Assembly: GCA_022360415.1 (NCBI GenBank)
Contig: JAKSDB010000105.1
Span: 1 to 9,201, forward strand
Length of the DNA stretch: 9,201 bases
Reading direction: 5' to 3'
Source of the DNA: Chlorobiales bacterium
Lineage (GTDB): Bacteria > Bacteroidota > Chlorobiia > Chlorobiales > Chlorobiaceae
Below the pieces are notes generated by a model. It saw only the letters and a list, made by a program, of their open reading frames with translations. It did no database searches and was not told the DNA's origin. Position numbers and translations under genes: made by a program. Positions 1-6,236 of this stretch are shown here, one piece after another; the stretch's first letter is position 1; every line of letters begins with the position of its first letter.

Positions 1-429
1 CATCACTATTCCGCCGGTATTTTCTATTACTTCTGGACGGAAACGGTGACGATCTTCTCCAGCTCGCATCTGTCGGTTATTCTTTGTATCGGCCACCTTG
101 TATGGTTTATCAGTTTTGCCGTCTGGTTTGAAGACAGAGGCTCCCGCCTTGAAGGTGCTGATATTCAGACCCGTACTGTAAGGTGGTTTGGCAAGAAATT
201 CCTTAATCGTGACGTGAAGTTCCGATTCCCTGTACTGACGATTTCGGACTCGAAGCTGGCCGGTACATTCCTGTATTTCGGCGGTACGTTTATGCTGGTC
301 TTCCTGTTCATTGCCAACGGTTTCTATCAGACCGATACACCGGCTTTGCCGCCTGTTGGTGATGCTGCGGGTACAGGGCAGCAGCTGCTGACTCAGGTTG
401 TTGACTTTATTATGAAATTGATTGCCTGA
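1..429 (+). CDS. pscA: PscA, P840 reaction-centre core protein, C-terminal part (5' end outside window)
   Basis: PscA is the homodimeric membrane core of the green sulfur bacterial type I reaction centre. It binds the P840 bacteriochlorophyll special pair and the electron-transfer cofactors. The window opens mid-gene in frame 1; 142 residues remain before the TGA at 427-429. Two hydrophobic helices are visible, about window residues 20-43 and 70-94, with a polar loop between them. They resemble the last two helices of PsaA/PsaB: the first carries a GHLVW motif matching the PSI helix that holds the P700 ligand, making His32 (codon 94-96) the likely P840 ligand. The second has LTIS, then AG, then Y and GG, as in the last PSI helix. 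The N-terminal antenna helices and the Fx loop lie outside the window. Immediately downstream is pscB, as expected for this locus. Family assignment is secure; the ligand assignment is inferred from motif alignment by eye. Confidence 0.95.
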   Translation, partial: HHYSAGIFYYFWTETVTIFSSSHLSVILCIGHLVWFISFAVWFEDRGSRLEGADIQTRTVRWFGKKFLNRDVKFRFPVLTISDSKLAGTFLYFGGTFMLVFLFIANGFYQTDTPALPPVGDAAGTGQQLLTQVVDFIMKLIA

Positions 430-439
430 TGAACACACA

Positions 440-464
440 GAAGGAGCCGTAATTCGGCTCCTTC
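440..464 (+). promoter_or_regulatory. Intercistronic hairpin between pscA and pscB
   Basis: A perfect 10-bp stem (440-449 pairing with 455-464) encloses a 5-nt loop, starting 10 bases after the pscA stop. No T-run follows at once, so it is not a standard intrinsic terminator. It could act as a partial terminator, or as a 3' stabiliser for pscA mRNA after processing. Either would suit the higher PscA requirement (two PscA per PscB in the complex). The structure is seen; the function is inferred. Confidence 0.65.
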
Positions 465-509
465 GATACTGTTCGTCCCGGTTAAAAAGAAAAATTTTTA
501 TCTAAAGAT

Positions 510-516
510 AGGAGGG
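510..516 (+). promoter_or_regulatory. Strong Shine-Dalgarno sequence of pscB
   Basis: AGGAGGG lies three bases before the ATG at 520, an unusually strong but close match to the anti-SD. It fixes the pscB start. Most other genes in the window lack a recognisable SD. Confidence 0.75.
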
Positions 517-519
517 TTT

Positions 520-1194
520 ATGGCCGATCCTGTAAAAGAACAGGGTACAGCGCCTGCTAAAAAAGCGGCAAAGCCAAAGCCGTCGGCTCCAAAGGCAGAA
601 GGAGCTGCTCCTCAGGGAAAGCCGGCACCTAAAGCAAAACAGGCCGCAGCACCAAAAGGTGCGAAAGTTTCGCCCGTGTCTAAAAGCCGCATGACGGCTC
701 TGGATGTTAATCTGGGGCGTACAGGTCGTAGAATGGAGTCCGCACTTCCGGTAGTAAAGCCGAAACCCAAACCGGCAGCAAAGCCGAAACCGGCTCCCGG
801 CGCAAAAGGTGCTCCACCGGCAGCCAAGGCAGCTCCTAAACCGGGGGCGAAACCCAAGCCGGTTGCCAAGAGGGCTCCACGTCCGAAAAAACACTACTAT
901 ATTCTTGAAAACCTGTGTGTTGGCTGCGGCTTGTGCCTCGACAAGTGCCCGCCGAAGGTAAACGCAATAGGTTACAAGTTCTACGGTGATGTACAGGAAA
1001 ACGGTTTTCGCTGTTATATTGATCAGGATGCCTGTATATCTTGTTCAGCATGTTTCTCATCGGACGAATGTCCTACAGGAGCTCTTATTGAGATATTGCC
1101 CGATGGCGAAACACTTGACTTCAGTTATGCGCCGCCGGAACGTCTTGATTTCGATCTCCGGTTCTTGCACCGTTTCCATAAGGAGAACAGGTAA
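520..1194 (+). CDS. pscB: PscB, P840 reaction-centre FA/FB iron-sulfur subunit
   Basis: PscB is the peripheral cytoplasmic subunit that carries two terminal [4Fe-4S] clusters and passes electrons from PscA (Fx) to soluble ferredoxin. The 224-residue product has two parts. Residues 1-124 form a very basic Lys/Ala/Pro-rich tail, interrupted at about 50-79 by a less repetitive stretch (SKSRMTALDVNLGRTGRR). Residues 125-224 form a bacterial 2[4Fe-4S] ferredoxin domain. Its first motif is Cys133-x2-Cys136-x2-Cys139-x3-Cys143-Pro; the second is Cys172-x2-Cys175-x2-Cys178-x5-Cys184-Pro. By ferredoxin rules one cluster uses C133/C136/C139/C184 and the other C172/C175/C178/C143. Cys165 is an extra cysteine. 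The long N-terminal extension is characteristic of green sulfur bacterial PscB and separates it from PsaC. The gene follows pscA, probably on the same transcript, and ends at a strong terminator. Confidence 0.95.
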   Translation: MADPVKEQGTAPAKKAAKPKPSAPKAEGAAPQGKPAPKAKQAAAPKGAKVSPVSKSRMTALDVNLGRTGRRMESALPVVKPKPKPAAKPKPAPGAKGAPPAAKAAPKPGAKPKPVAKRAPRPKKHYYILENLCVGCGLCLDKCPPKVNAIGYKFYGDVQENGFRCYIDQDACISCSACFSSDECPTGALIEILPDGETLDFSYAPPERLDFDLRFLHRFHKENR

Positions 1195-1220
1195 AACCTG
1201 TTTTGCGTGAAAAAGCATGT

Positions 1221-1257
1221 AAAAGCATTGTCCGCTGAAACGGGCAATGCTTTTTTT
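1221..1257 (+). terminator. Rho-independent terminator of pscAB
   Basis: A 14-bp stem with one G-U pair (1221-1234 with 1241-1254) closes a 6-nt loop, and the 3' arm runs into seven Ts (1251-1257). It starts 27 bases after the pscB stop and very probably ends the pscAB transcript. Confidence 0.92.
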
Positions 1258-1291
1258 GTTGTGCTGAAAAGCGTTAAAAACATGAATTGTC

Positions 1292-2035
1292 ATGCCCGAG
1301 AATTTCTTGCACAAGGGAAAAATCCTTGTGATTATCCCTACCTATAACGAGTCGGAAAATATCGGAAAACTGCTGGACGATATATTTTCACTCTACCCCG
1401 AAAATCTTGACGTTTTGGTTATCGACGACAACTCTCCTGATGGAACTGCTGCTCTTGTGAAAAGAAAACAGCTGGAAAACAAACGTCTGTTCCTGAAAGA
1501 ACGGCCGGGCAAGATGGGGCTTGGCACTGCATATGTCGATGGTTTTGGATACGCGCTGGAGCATGGATATGACAGGGTTATTGAGATGGATGCGGATTAT
1601 TCTCATGACCCCGAGGTTATCGGAGCTATGGTAGAAAAATCCTTGTCGGCCGATCTCGTCATAGGATCACGATACATTGGTAACACGGTCAATGTTGTGA
1701 ACTGGCCGCTTGGCAGGCTGGTGCTTTCGAAAACGGCGAGTATCTACACACGGCTCATTACCGGTATGCCGGTATCAGATCCGACAAGCGGTTATAAATG
1801 TATCAGGGCCGATGTTCTGAAAGCTATCGGCCTGGAAAACGTGAAGTCACAAGGATATTCTTTTCAGATTGAAATAAATTTCCGGGTTTGGAAAAAAGGA
1901 TTTTCAATTACGGAGGTTCCGATCATTTTTATTGACCGCACGGTTGGCAAGTCCAAAATGACGAAAAAAACTGTTTTCGAAGCGGTCTGGATGGTATGGT
2001 GGCTGAAAACATTGTCGGTTTTTCGTCGTTTGTAA
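1292..2035 (+). CDS. GT2 glycosyltransferase, polyprenol-phosphate mannosyltransferase (DPM1-like)
   Basis: This is predicted to move a sugar, typically mannose from GDP-mannose, onto polyprenyl phosphate at the cytoplasmic membrane face. The lipid-linked sugar would then serve envelope glycan synthesis. The 247 residues carry the DPM1 family signatures in order: IPTYNE (15-20), DDNSPDGT (45-52), the DAD metal site in EMDADYSHDP (98-107), GSRYIG (125-130), DPTSGYKC (163-170), GYSFQIE (188-194) and the acceptor-loop motif FIDRTVGKSKM (213-223). No membrane helix follows, so this is the short soluble-type enzyme without a GtrA-like domain. The ATG at 1292 has no clear SD; an in-frame GTG at 1328 preceded by AAGGG is an alternative but would cut the first strand of the fold. 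It lies beyond the pscAB terminator, so it needs its own promoter, which I cannot identify. The donor sugar is not proven. Confidence 0.88.
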   Translation: MPENFLHKGKILVIIPTYNESENIGKLLDDIFSLYPENLDVLVIDDNSPDGTAALVKRKQLENKRLFLKERPGKMGLGTAYVDGFGYALEHGYDRVIEMDADYSHDPEVIGAMVEKSLSADLVIGSRYIGNTVNVVNWPLGRLVLSKTASIYTRLITGMPVSDPTSGYKCIRADVLKAIGLENVKSQGYSFQIEINFRVWKKGFSITEVPIIFIDRTVGKSKMTKKTVFEAVWMVWWLKTLSVFRRL

Positions 2036-2097
2036 AAGAATGCCTTTGCAGTTTGTTGGCGGTCTGGGCTTGATGACTGCTGGTAGTAAGAGAAAAT

Positions 2098-2141
2098 AAA
2101 AAAAGAGGCTGCCCCGGTAGTCAAGCTCTGAGACAGCCTCT
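2098..2141 (-). terminator. Terminator of the EF-G-like gene
   Basis: An 8-bp stem (2104-2111 with 2134-2141) extends to 12 bp only in the minus-strand RNA, where the next four pairs (2112-2115 with 2130-2133) include G-U wobbles. On the same strand it is followed by seven Us (complement of 2098-2104). Both facts assign it to the leftward gene ending at 2165. No comparable terminator was found for the rightward glycosyltransferase gene. Confidence 0.85.
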
Positions 2142-2164
2142 ATGGATAGAGTTCGAAATGACGA

Positions 2165-4246
2165 TTATCCTTGCTGTTCTTCTTTCGCCGTTACAATCTG
2201 GCCGGCAATGTCCTGCGGTACTTCTTCATAGTGGCTGAAGGAATAGGAGTATCTCGCCCTTCCTTGTGTCAAACGGACAAGCTGCATGTGAAAATCGCGC
2301 AAGGAAGACTGCGGAATATGCGCGTTAATAGTCTGAAAACGTGAATCCGCATCCATGCCGATGATTTTCCCCCGTTTTCCTGATATTTCTCCTACGATTT
2401 CTCCTGTATACTGTTCAGGTGTCTGAACACTGAGCGTATGATAAGGCTCGAGCAGAAGAGGTTTTGCGTTGTCGAACGCTGCCTTGAAGGCCATGCTGGC
2501 AGCGATTTTGAAAGCAAATTCAGAGCTGTCAACCGGGTGATGAGAGCCGTCATAGACAACGGCTTTCAGGTCAACAACCGGATAGCCGCAGAGGACTCCT
2601 TCATTGACCGTTTCCCGAAGACCTTTTTCGACAGCCGGCAGATAGCGTGTGGGCACTACGCCTCCAACCACCTCGCTTGCAAAAGAAAACCCCGAATTTC
2701 TTTCTGTGGGTTCGATTCTCACCCAGACGTCGCCGTACTGACCTCTTCCTCCGGATTGCTTTTTATACTTGCCCTGGGCTTTGGCGGTTGTTCGAATTGT
2801 TTCGCGATAGGGTATCCTGACCGGAGAGGTAGTGACAGATACGTTGAACTTTTTTTCAAGGCGGTTCAGAATTGTGTCCAAGTGAGTTTCACCAAGGGTT
2901 TTGATGATTGTCTGGTTGAATTCGGTATCATGCTGAATGCTGAAGCTCGGGTCCTCTTCATGCAAATGAGAAAGTCCCGAAGAGATTTTTTCCTCGTCAC
3001 CCTGCGCAACGGGTTCGATTGCAGTGGCAAGCAGCGGCTCGGGGAAATTAATCGGACTGATTCTGCAATCTGTTCCCTTGTCAGCAAGGGTATCGTTCGT
3101 ATGGGAATCTTTCAGTTTGACAACCATGCCGATATCGCCGGCAAGCAGCTTTTCGACAGGGACTTTTTTCTGACCGACCATGGTATAGACCTGTCCGATC
3201 TTTTCGAGCTGTCCGGTTTGAGCATCGATCAGCTCATGGCCTGTTTCGATATGTCCTGAATAGATACGGAGATAGGAGACTTCACCTACCCTTGGTTCGG
3301 ACATGGTTTTGAAAATAAATGCGACAGTCGGGCCATCGGGATCAGGGTCAAGCAGCTTTTCGCTGTTCTGAGTGCTGCAATATGCGTGCTCCGGGCCGCG
3401 CTCGATAGGTGAAGGGCAGAGGTTGACGATTGCGTTGAGGAGGCGTTCCGAACCGATAAGATGAAGCGGAGAGGTACAGAAAACAGGGAAGAATGTCCTG
3501 GTGAGAAGCGCTGACTTGATACCGGCACGAAGCTCATCCTCTGTCAGGTTGCCGACATCGAAATACCGGTTCATGAGATCCTCATCGGTTTCTGCAACTG
3601 CTTCAACAAGCTTGAAGTGCATCTCCTCTGCACGTTTTTTATAGAGGTCGGGTATCTCGGAAGCTATCATGCTGCCGGGTTTGTCCGGACTGAATTCAAG
3701 CTGCTTCATCAGCAGGACATCTATAATAATATGGTGGCCCAGCCCTTCTTCGGCAGGAAACTGTATAGGGGTTACCTGATGGCCGAAATGGTCCTGCAGC
3801 TCTTCAACGGTTTTCGTATAGTTTGTCCTGTCGGCGTCCAGTTTGGTGAGCACAAACATGGCCGGTTTATAATACTCTCTGGTGTAGTCCCAGATAAGAT
3901 CAGTACCGACCTCGACGCCAATAGATGTGTTGACAGTCAGAAGAACGGTGTCTGCCACTCTCATGGCTGACTTGACATCTCCGTGAAAATCAGGAAGGCC
4001 GGGTGTGTCTATAATATTGATTTTCCGTTCGTTCCATGTGCCGTGTACAAGGCTTGAGTTAATACTGTGCTGCCTTTTGATTTCGTCGTCGGCATAATCG
4101 GAGATCGTTGTTCCGTCTTCAATTGTGCCGAGGCGGTTGGTGACATTCATGGAAAGCGCGAGAGATTCAGTAAGGATGGTTTTGCCTGAACCGGCATGGC
4201 CGGTGATGACGATGTTGCGCAGTTGATCGGATTGGACAGCTTGCAT
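2165..4246 (-). CDS. fusA2: EF-G-like translational GTPase (EF-G paralogue, EF-G-2 type)
   Basis: The 693-residue product has the five-domain EF-G layout: a G domain (about 1-290), domain II (303-385), III (400-478), IV (480-600, with SGGRGQYGDV at 498-507 and a conserved DGSHHPVDSSEFAFK tip region) and V (601-680, with the GEISGKRGKIIGMD motif). The P-loop GHAGSGKT (16-23) and DTPG (80-83) are intact. Other G motifs differ from canonical EF-G: the switch I RGITI segment reads KRQHSIN, the His after DTPG is Leu84, NKxD is TKLD (134-137), and the G5 loop reads CTSP (256-259). This pattern places it with the EF-G-like paralogues of unsettled role (T. thermophilus EF-G-2 and mycobacterial FusA2 type), not the main translocase. 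The start at 4246 is preferred over an upstream in-frame ATG at 4300 because AAGGAG lies 8 bases before it. No ribosomal-protein or tuf genes adjoin. The symbol fusA2 is conventional. Confidence 0.88.
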   Translation of the reverse strand: MQAVQSDQLRNIVITGHAGSGKTILTESLALSMNVTNRLGTIEDGTTISDYADDEIKRQHSINSSLVHGTWNERKINIIDTPGLPDFHGDVKSAMRVADTVLLTVNTSIGVEVGTDLIWDYTREYYKPAMFVLTKLDADRTNYTKTVEELQDHFGHQVTPIQFPAEEGLGHHIIIDVLLMKQLEFSPDKPGSMIASEIPDLYKKRAEEMHFKLVEAVAETDEDLMNRYFDVGNLTEDELRAGIKSALLTRTFFPVFCTSPLHLIGSERLLNAIVNLCPSPIERGPEHAYCSTQNSEKLLDPDPDGPTVAFIFKTMSEPRVGEVSYLRIYSGHIETGHELIDAQTGQLEKIGQVYTMVGQKKVPVEKLLAGDIGMVVKLKDSHTNDTLADKGTDCRISPINFPEPLLATAIEPVAQGDEEKISSGLSHLHEEDPSFSIQHDTEFNQTIIKTLGETHLDTILNRLEKKFNVSVTTSPVRIPYRETIRTTAKAQGKYKKQSGGRGQYGDVWVRIEPTERNSGFSFASEVVGGVVPTRYLPAVEKGLRETVNEGVLCGYPVVDLKAVVYDGSHHPVDSSEFAFKIAASMAFKAAFDNAKPLLLEPYHTLSVQTPEQYTGEIVGEISGKRGKIIGMDADSRFQTINAHIPQSSLRDFHMQLVRLTQGRARYSYSFSHYEEVPQDIAGQIVTAKEEQQG

Positions 4247-4254
4247 AGATAGAA

Positions 4255-4260
4255 CTCCTT
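4255..4260 (-). promoter_or_regulatory. Shine-Dalgarno of the EF-G-like gene
   Basis: AAGGAG on the minus strand, 8 bases before the ATG at 4246. It decides the start and removes an 18-residue extension that would begin at 4300, a stretch unlike the N-terminus of EF-G proteins. Confidence 0.8.
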
Positions 4261-4277
4261 GTTGTTGAATTACTGAT

Positions 4278-4294
4278 GTCCGGAGAGACCGGAC
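4278..4294 (-). promoter_or_regulatory. Small hairpin or operator-like palindrome in the EF-G-like leader
   Basis: GTCCGG and CCGGAC form a perfect 6-bp inverted repeat around a 5-nt spacer. It sits just downstream of the candidate -10 element and upstream of the SD. It could fold in the 5' leader or be bound as DNA; nothing further can be said. Confidence 0.4.
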
Positions 4295-4323
4295 GAACAA
4301 TGAGCTGGGCCGTTTGTTGTCAA
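4295..4323 (-). promoter_or_regulatory. Candidate sigma-70-type promoter for the EF-G-like gene
   Basis: On the minus strand a perfect TTGACA (-35, 4323-4318) is followed after 17 bases by TTGTTC (4300-4295), a poor -10 match; CATTGT at 15-bp spacing is an alternative. An A/T-rich tract lies farther upstream at about 4345-4368. The -35 is convincing, the -10 is not. Confidence 0.4.
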
Positions 4324-4402
4324 GTGGAAACAGCCGATAAACTGAAAAGTAAAAAAAAGTTTTTTAAGCACAGGCTACACTCATGAAAAGCTGGTGAAAC
4401 GA

Positions 4403-4411
4403 TGATATATT
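4403..4411 (+). promoter_or_regulatory. Candidate extended -10 promoter for eno
   Basis: TGA followed directly by TATATT (4406-4411) matches an extended -10 element (TGn plus -10 hexamer). No good -35 is present 17 bases upstream, which is common for extended -10 promoters. It would give a leader of about 44 bases before the eno ATG. Confidence 0.4.
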
Positions 4412-4461
4412 CTTATGTTTAGCGGAGGATTTCTACACAAACACCTTAACCAAACGTTACC

Positions 4462-5775
4462 ATGCCATTAATTACCAATGTTATTGCCCGACAGATTCTC
4501 GACTCCCGGGGGAATCCTACAGTCGAGGTGGATGTTTTGACAGAAACTTCCTACGGGCGCGCTGCAGTGCCCAGCGGAGCATCGACAGGTGTTCATGAGG
4601 CGGTTGAGCTGCGCGATGGCGACTCGGGCGTGTACCTGGGTAAAAGTGTGATGAAAGCGGTTGAGAATGTGAATACGGTTATCAACGACCGTTTGAGAGG
4701 CATGCATGTAACCGAGCAGACTGAAATAGACAATACCTTGATAGCCCTGGATGGAACCCCGAACAAATCAAACCTTGGCGCCAATGCGATCCTGGGAGTC
4801 TCGCTTGCGTGTGCCAAGGCTGCCGCAGAATATTCCGGACTTGCTCTTTTCCGCTACATAGGGGGAACCCTTGCCAATACATTGCCTGTCCCGATGATGA
4901 ATGTCCTCAACGGGGGTGCTCACGCGGACAATACTGTTGATTTTCAGGAATTTATGATCATGCCGATCGGTTTTACCACGTATTCGGATGCGTTGCGCTG
5001 CGGGGTGGAAATATTCCATGCCCTGAAAGCACTGCTGAAAAGCAGGGGGCTCAGTACGGCTGTGGGTGATGAGGGTGGTTTTGCGCCGAACCTCGGTTCA
5101 AACGAAGAAGCTATCGAAGTTGTTATTGAAGCTGTCGGAAAGGCCGGCTACAGGATAGGGTCGCCTGCAAATGCCGGTGGCCTGGGAGACGCTCAAGTCA
5201 TGATCGCCCTTGATCCGGCCAGCTCGGAATTTTATGATGCCGGTCGGAAAAAATACATTTTCAAGAAATCATCGGGCAAGGAGCTTGAGTCGGGAGAGAT
5301 GGCGGAATATTGGGAGAAATGGTGCGGAAACTACCCTATCATTTCTATAGAGGACGGTATGGCGGAAGATGACTGGGATGGCTGGAAAGTTCTTACGGAA
5401 AAAATAGGGTCGCAGGTTCAGCTTGTCGGGGATGATCTTTTCGTTACCAACACTACCAGGCTTGCTGACGGTATTGAGAAACTGGTGGGCAACTCGATTC
5501 TTATCAAGGTCAACCAGATCGGAACCCTGACGGAGACGCTTCAGGCGATTGATCTGGCCAAACGTAACGGTTACACCTCGGTAATCAGTCATAGAAGCGG
5601 AGAAACCGAAGATACGACCATAGCTCAGATCGCGGTTGCAACCGGCGCCGGGCAGATCAAGACAGGAAGTCTCTCTCGTTCGGACCGCATGGCAAAATAC
5701 AATGAACTGCTGAGGATTGAAGAGGAGCTTGGAGGAGAGGCGTATTACCCGGGCGCAAAAGCATTCAGGGTATAG
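4462..5775 (+). CDS. eno: Enolase (phosphopyruvate hydratase)
   Basis: Enolase interconverts 2-phosphoglycerate and phosphoenolpyruvate in the cytoplasm. In an autotroph fixing carbon through the reverse TCA cycle it would run mainly toward gluconeogenesis. The 437 residues hold all family signatures: DSRGNPTVEVDV (14-25), the mobile SGAST loop (38-42), LGANAILGVSLA (105-116), GGAHADN with His154, Glu163, GDEGGFAP with catalytic Glu204, metal ligands Asp251, Glu297 and Asp324, catalytic base Lys349, SHRSGETED (376-384) and Lys400 in QIKTGSLSRSDR. About ten extra residues (near 233-244, SPANAGGLGDAQ) precede the first metal Asp, compared with E. coli enolase. An in-frame TAA at 4447 makes ATG 4462 the first possible usual start. 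There is no SD at normal distance; GGAGGA at 4424-4429 is 32 bases away. The ftsB-like gene follows closely. Confidence 0.97.
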   Translation: MPLITNVIARQILDSRGNPTVEVDVLTETSYGRAAVPSGASTGVHEAVELRDGDSGVYLGKSVMKAVENVNTVINDRLRGMHVTEQTEIDNTLIALDGTPNKSNLGANAILGVSLACAKAAAEYSGLALFRYIGGTLANTLPVPMMNVLNGGAHADNTVDFQEFMIMPIGFTTYSDALRCGVEIFHALKALLKSRGLSTAVGDEGGFAPNLGSNEEAIEVVIEAVGKAGYRIGSPANAGGLGDAQVMIALDPASSEFYDAGRKKYIFKKSSGKELESGEMAEYWEKWCGNYPIISIEDGMAEDDWDGWKVLTEKIGSQVQLVGDDLFVTNTTRLADGIEKLVGNSILIKVNQIGTLTETLQAIDLAKRNGYTSVISHRSGETEDTTIAQIAVATGAGQIKTGSLSRSDRMAKYNELLRIEEELGGEAYYPGAKAFRV

Positions 5776-5787
5776 ATTTTTTTCCCC

Positions 5788-5815
5788 GGAATCCTCGTTA
5801 AGCAGGGTTCCTTTT
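5788..5815 (+). terminator. Possible weak terminator or attenuator after eno
   Basis: A 7-bp stem with one G-U pair (5788-5794 with 5805-5811) has a 10-nt loop and is followed directly by TTTT (5812-5815). It is short and the T-run is brief, so termination would be partial at most. Its T-run overlaps the TTG proposed as the start of the next gene. Confidence 0.4.
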
Positions 5816-6185
5816 GCTTCCGACTCACGCAGAGGATGCCGGTAGGGGTTTGTCTAAACCAGATACAAAGCCGTTGAAACAAGTCTTGGCAGACATATGG
5901 GCTTATGTCCTTTCCAATCCCAGGAAAATATTTTTGCTGGCGCTTGCAGGGGTTGTCATACTCTGGATTGTTTTCGGCAACTATGGTGTTGTTACGCGGC
6001 TTCGGATGGAGGCGGAAAACCGCATGCTCAAGGATACCCGGGAGCGCGAGGAGCAGAAAATCATAGAGAATACCCGGAAAATCCGCAATGCGGATGATCC
6101 TGCAACAATAGAGAAAATAGCCAGGGAGAAATATAATTTTTCAAGGGATGACGAGACCCTGTTTATCATAGAGGATGAAAAATAA
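5814..6185 (+). CDS. FtsB/DivIC-type septum formation initiator protein
   Basis: This is a small bitopic division protein. FtsB/DivIC partners FtsL and FtsQ/DivIB in the septal complex that activates peptidoglycan synthesis. In the 123-residue reading there is a cytoplasmic N-terminus, one transmembrane helix (about 39-55, IFLLALAGVVILWIVFG), then a charged heptad-like coiled coil (about 60-95, RLRMEAENRMLKDTREREEQ). It ends with the family's C-terminal segment (IEKIAREKYNFSRDDETLFII region, 99-119). No in-frame ATG occurs before the helix. The start given is TTG at 5814; TTG at 5850 or at the LADIW segment (about 5886) are alternatives, and the first lies inside a hairpin/T-tract. It sits 38 bases after eno, and eno next to ftsB recurs in many bacteria, so co-transcription is likely. 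The family is clear; the exact N-terminus is not. Confidence 0.82.
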   Translation: MLPTHAEDAGRGLSKPDTKPLKQVLADIWAYVLSNPRKIFLLALAGVVILWIVFGNYGVVTRLRMEAENRMLKDTREREEQKIIENTRKIRNADDPATIEKIAREKYNFSRDDETLFIIEDEK

Positions 6186-6236
6186 AGAAAGGCGAGAAAG
6201 TTTTTTCGATCTATCGGTCTTATAAATATAGCTCGT

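Noticed and set aside
502..894. Long open frames antisense to the pscB tail (502-894 and 612-869, minus strand)
   Set aside because: They arise from Lys/Ala/Pro codons (AAR, GCN, CCN), whose complements avoid stops. The products are low-complexity Arg/Cys/Phe or Gly/Ala/Phe strings with no family resemblance, and the plus-strand gene is certain.
2036..2103. Possible terminator for the glycosyltransferase on the plus strand
   Set aside because: The hairpin at 2104-2141 lacks a T-run on the plus strand and pairs better in the minus-strand RNA. Nothing else in the spacer forms a convincing stem.
2438..3259. 273-residue open frame on the plus strand inside the EF-G-like gene
   Set aside because: It lies entirely within a clearly conserved minus-strand GTPase. 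Its product has no recognisable motif and no SD was seen; it is a frame shadow.
4247..4300. 18-residue N-terminal extension of the EF-G-like protein starting at 4300
   Set aside because: A good SD sits 8 bases before the internal ATG at 4246. The extension has no counterpart in EF-G proteins and would overlap the candidate promoter.
5269..5592. Minus-strand open frame of 107 residues inside eno
   Set aside because: It is antisense to the most conserved catalytic part of enolase and has no motif of its own.
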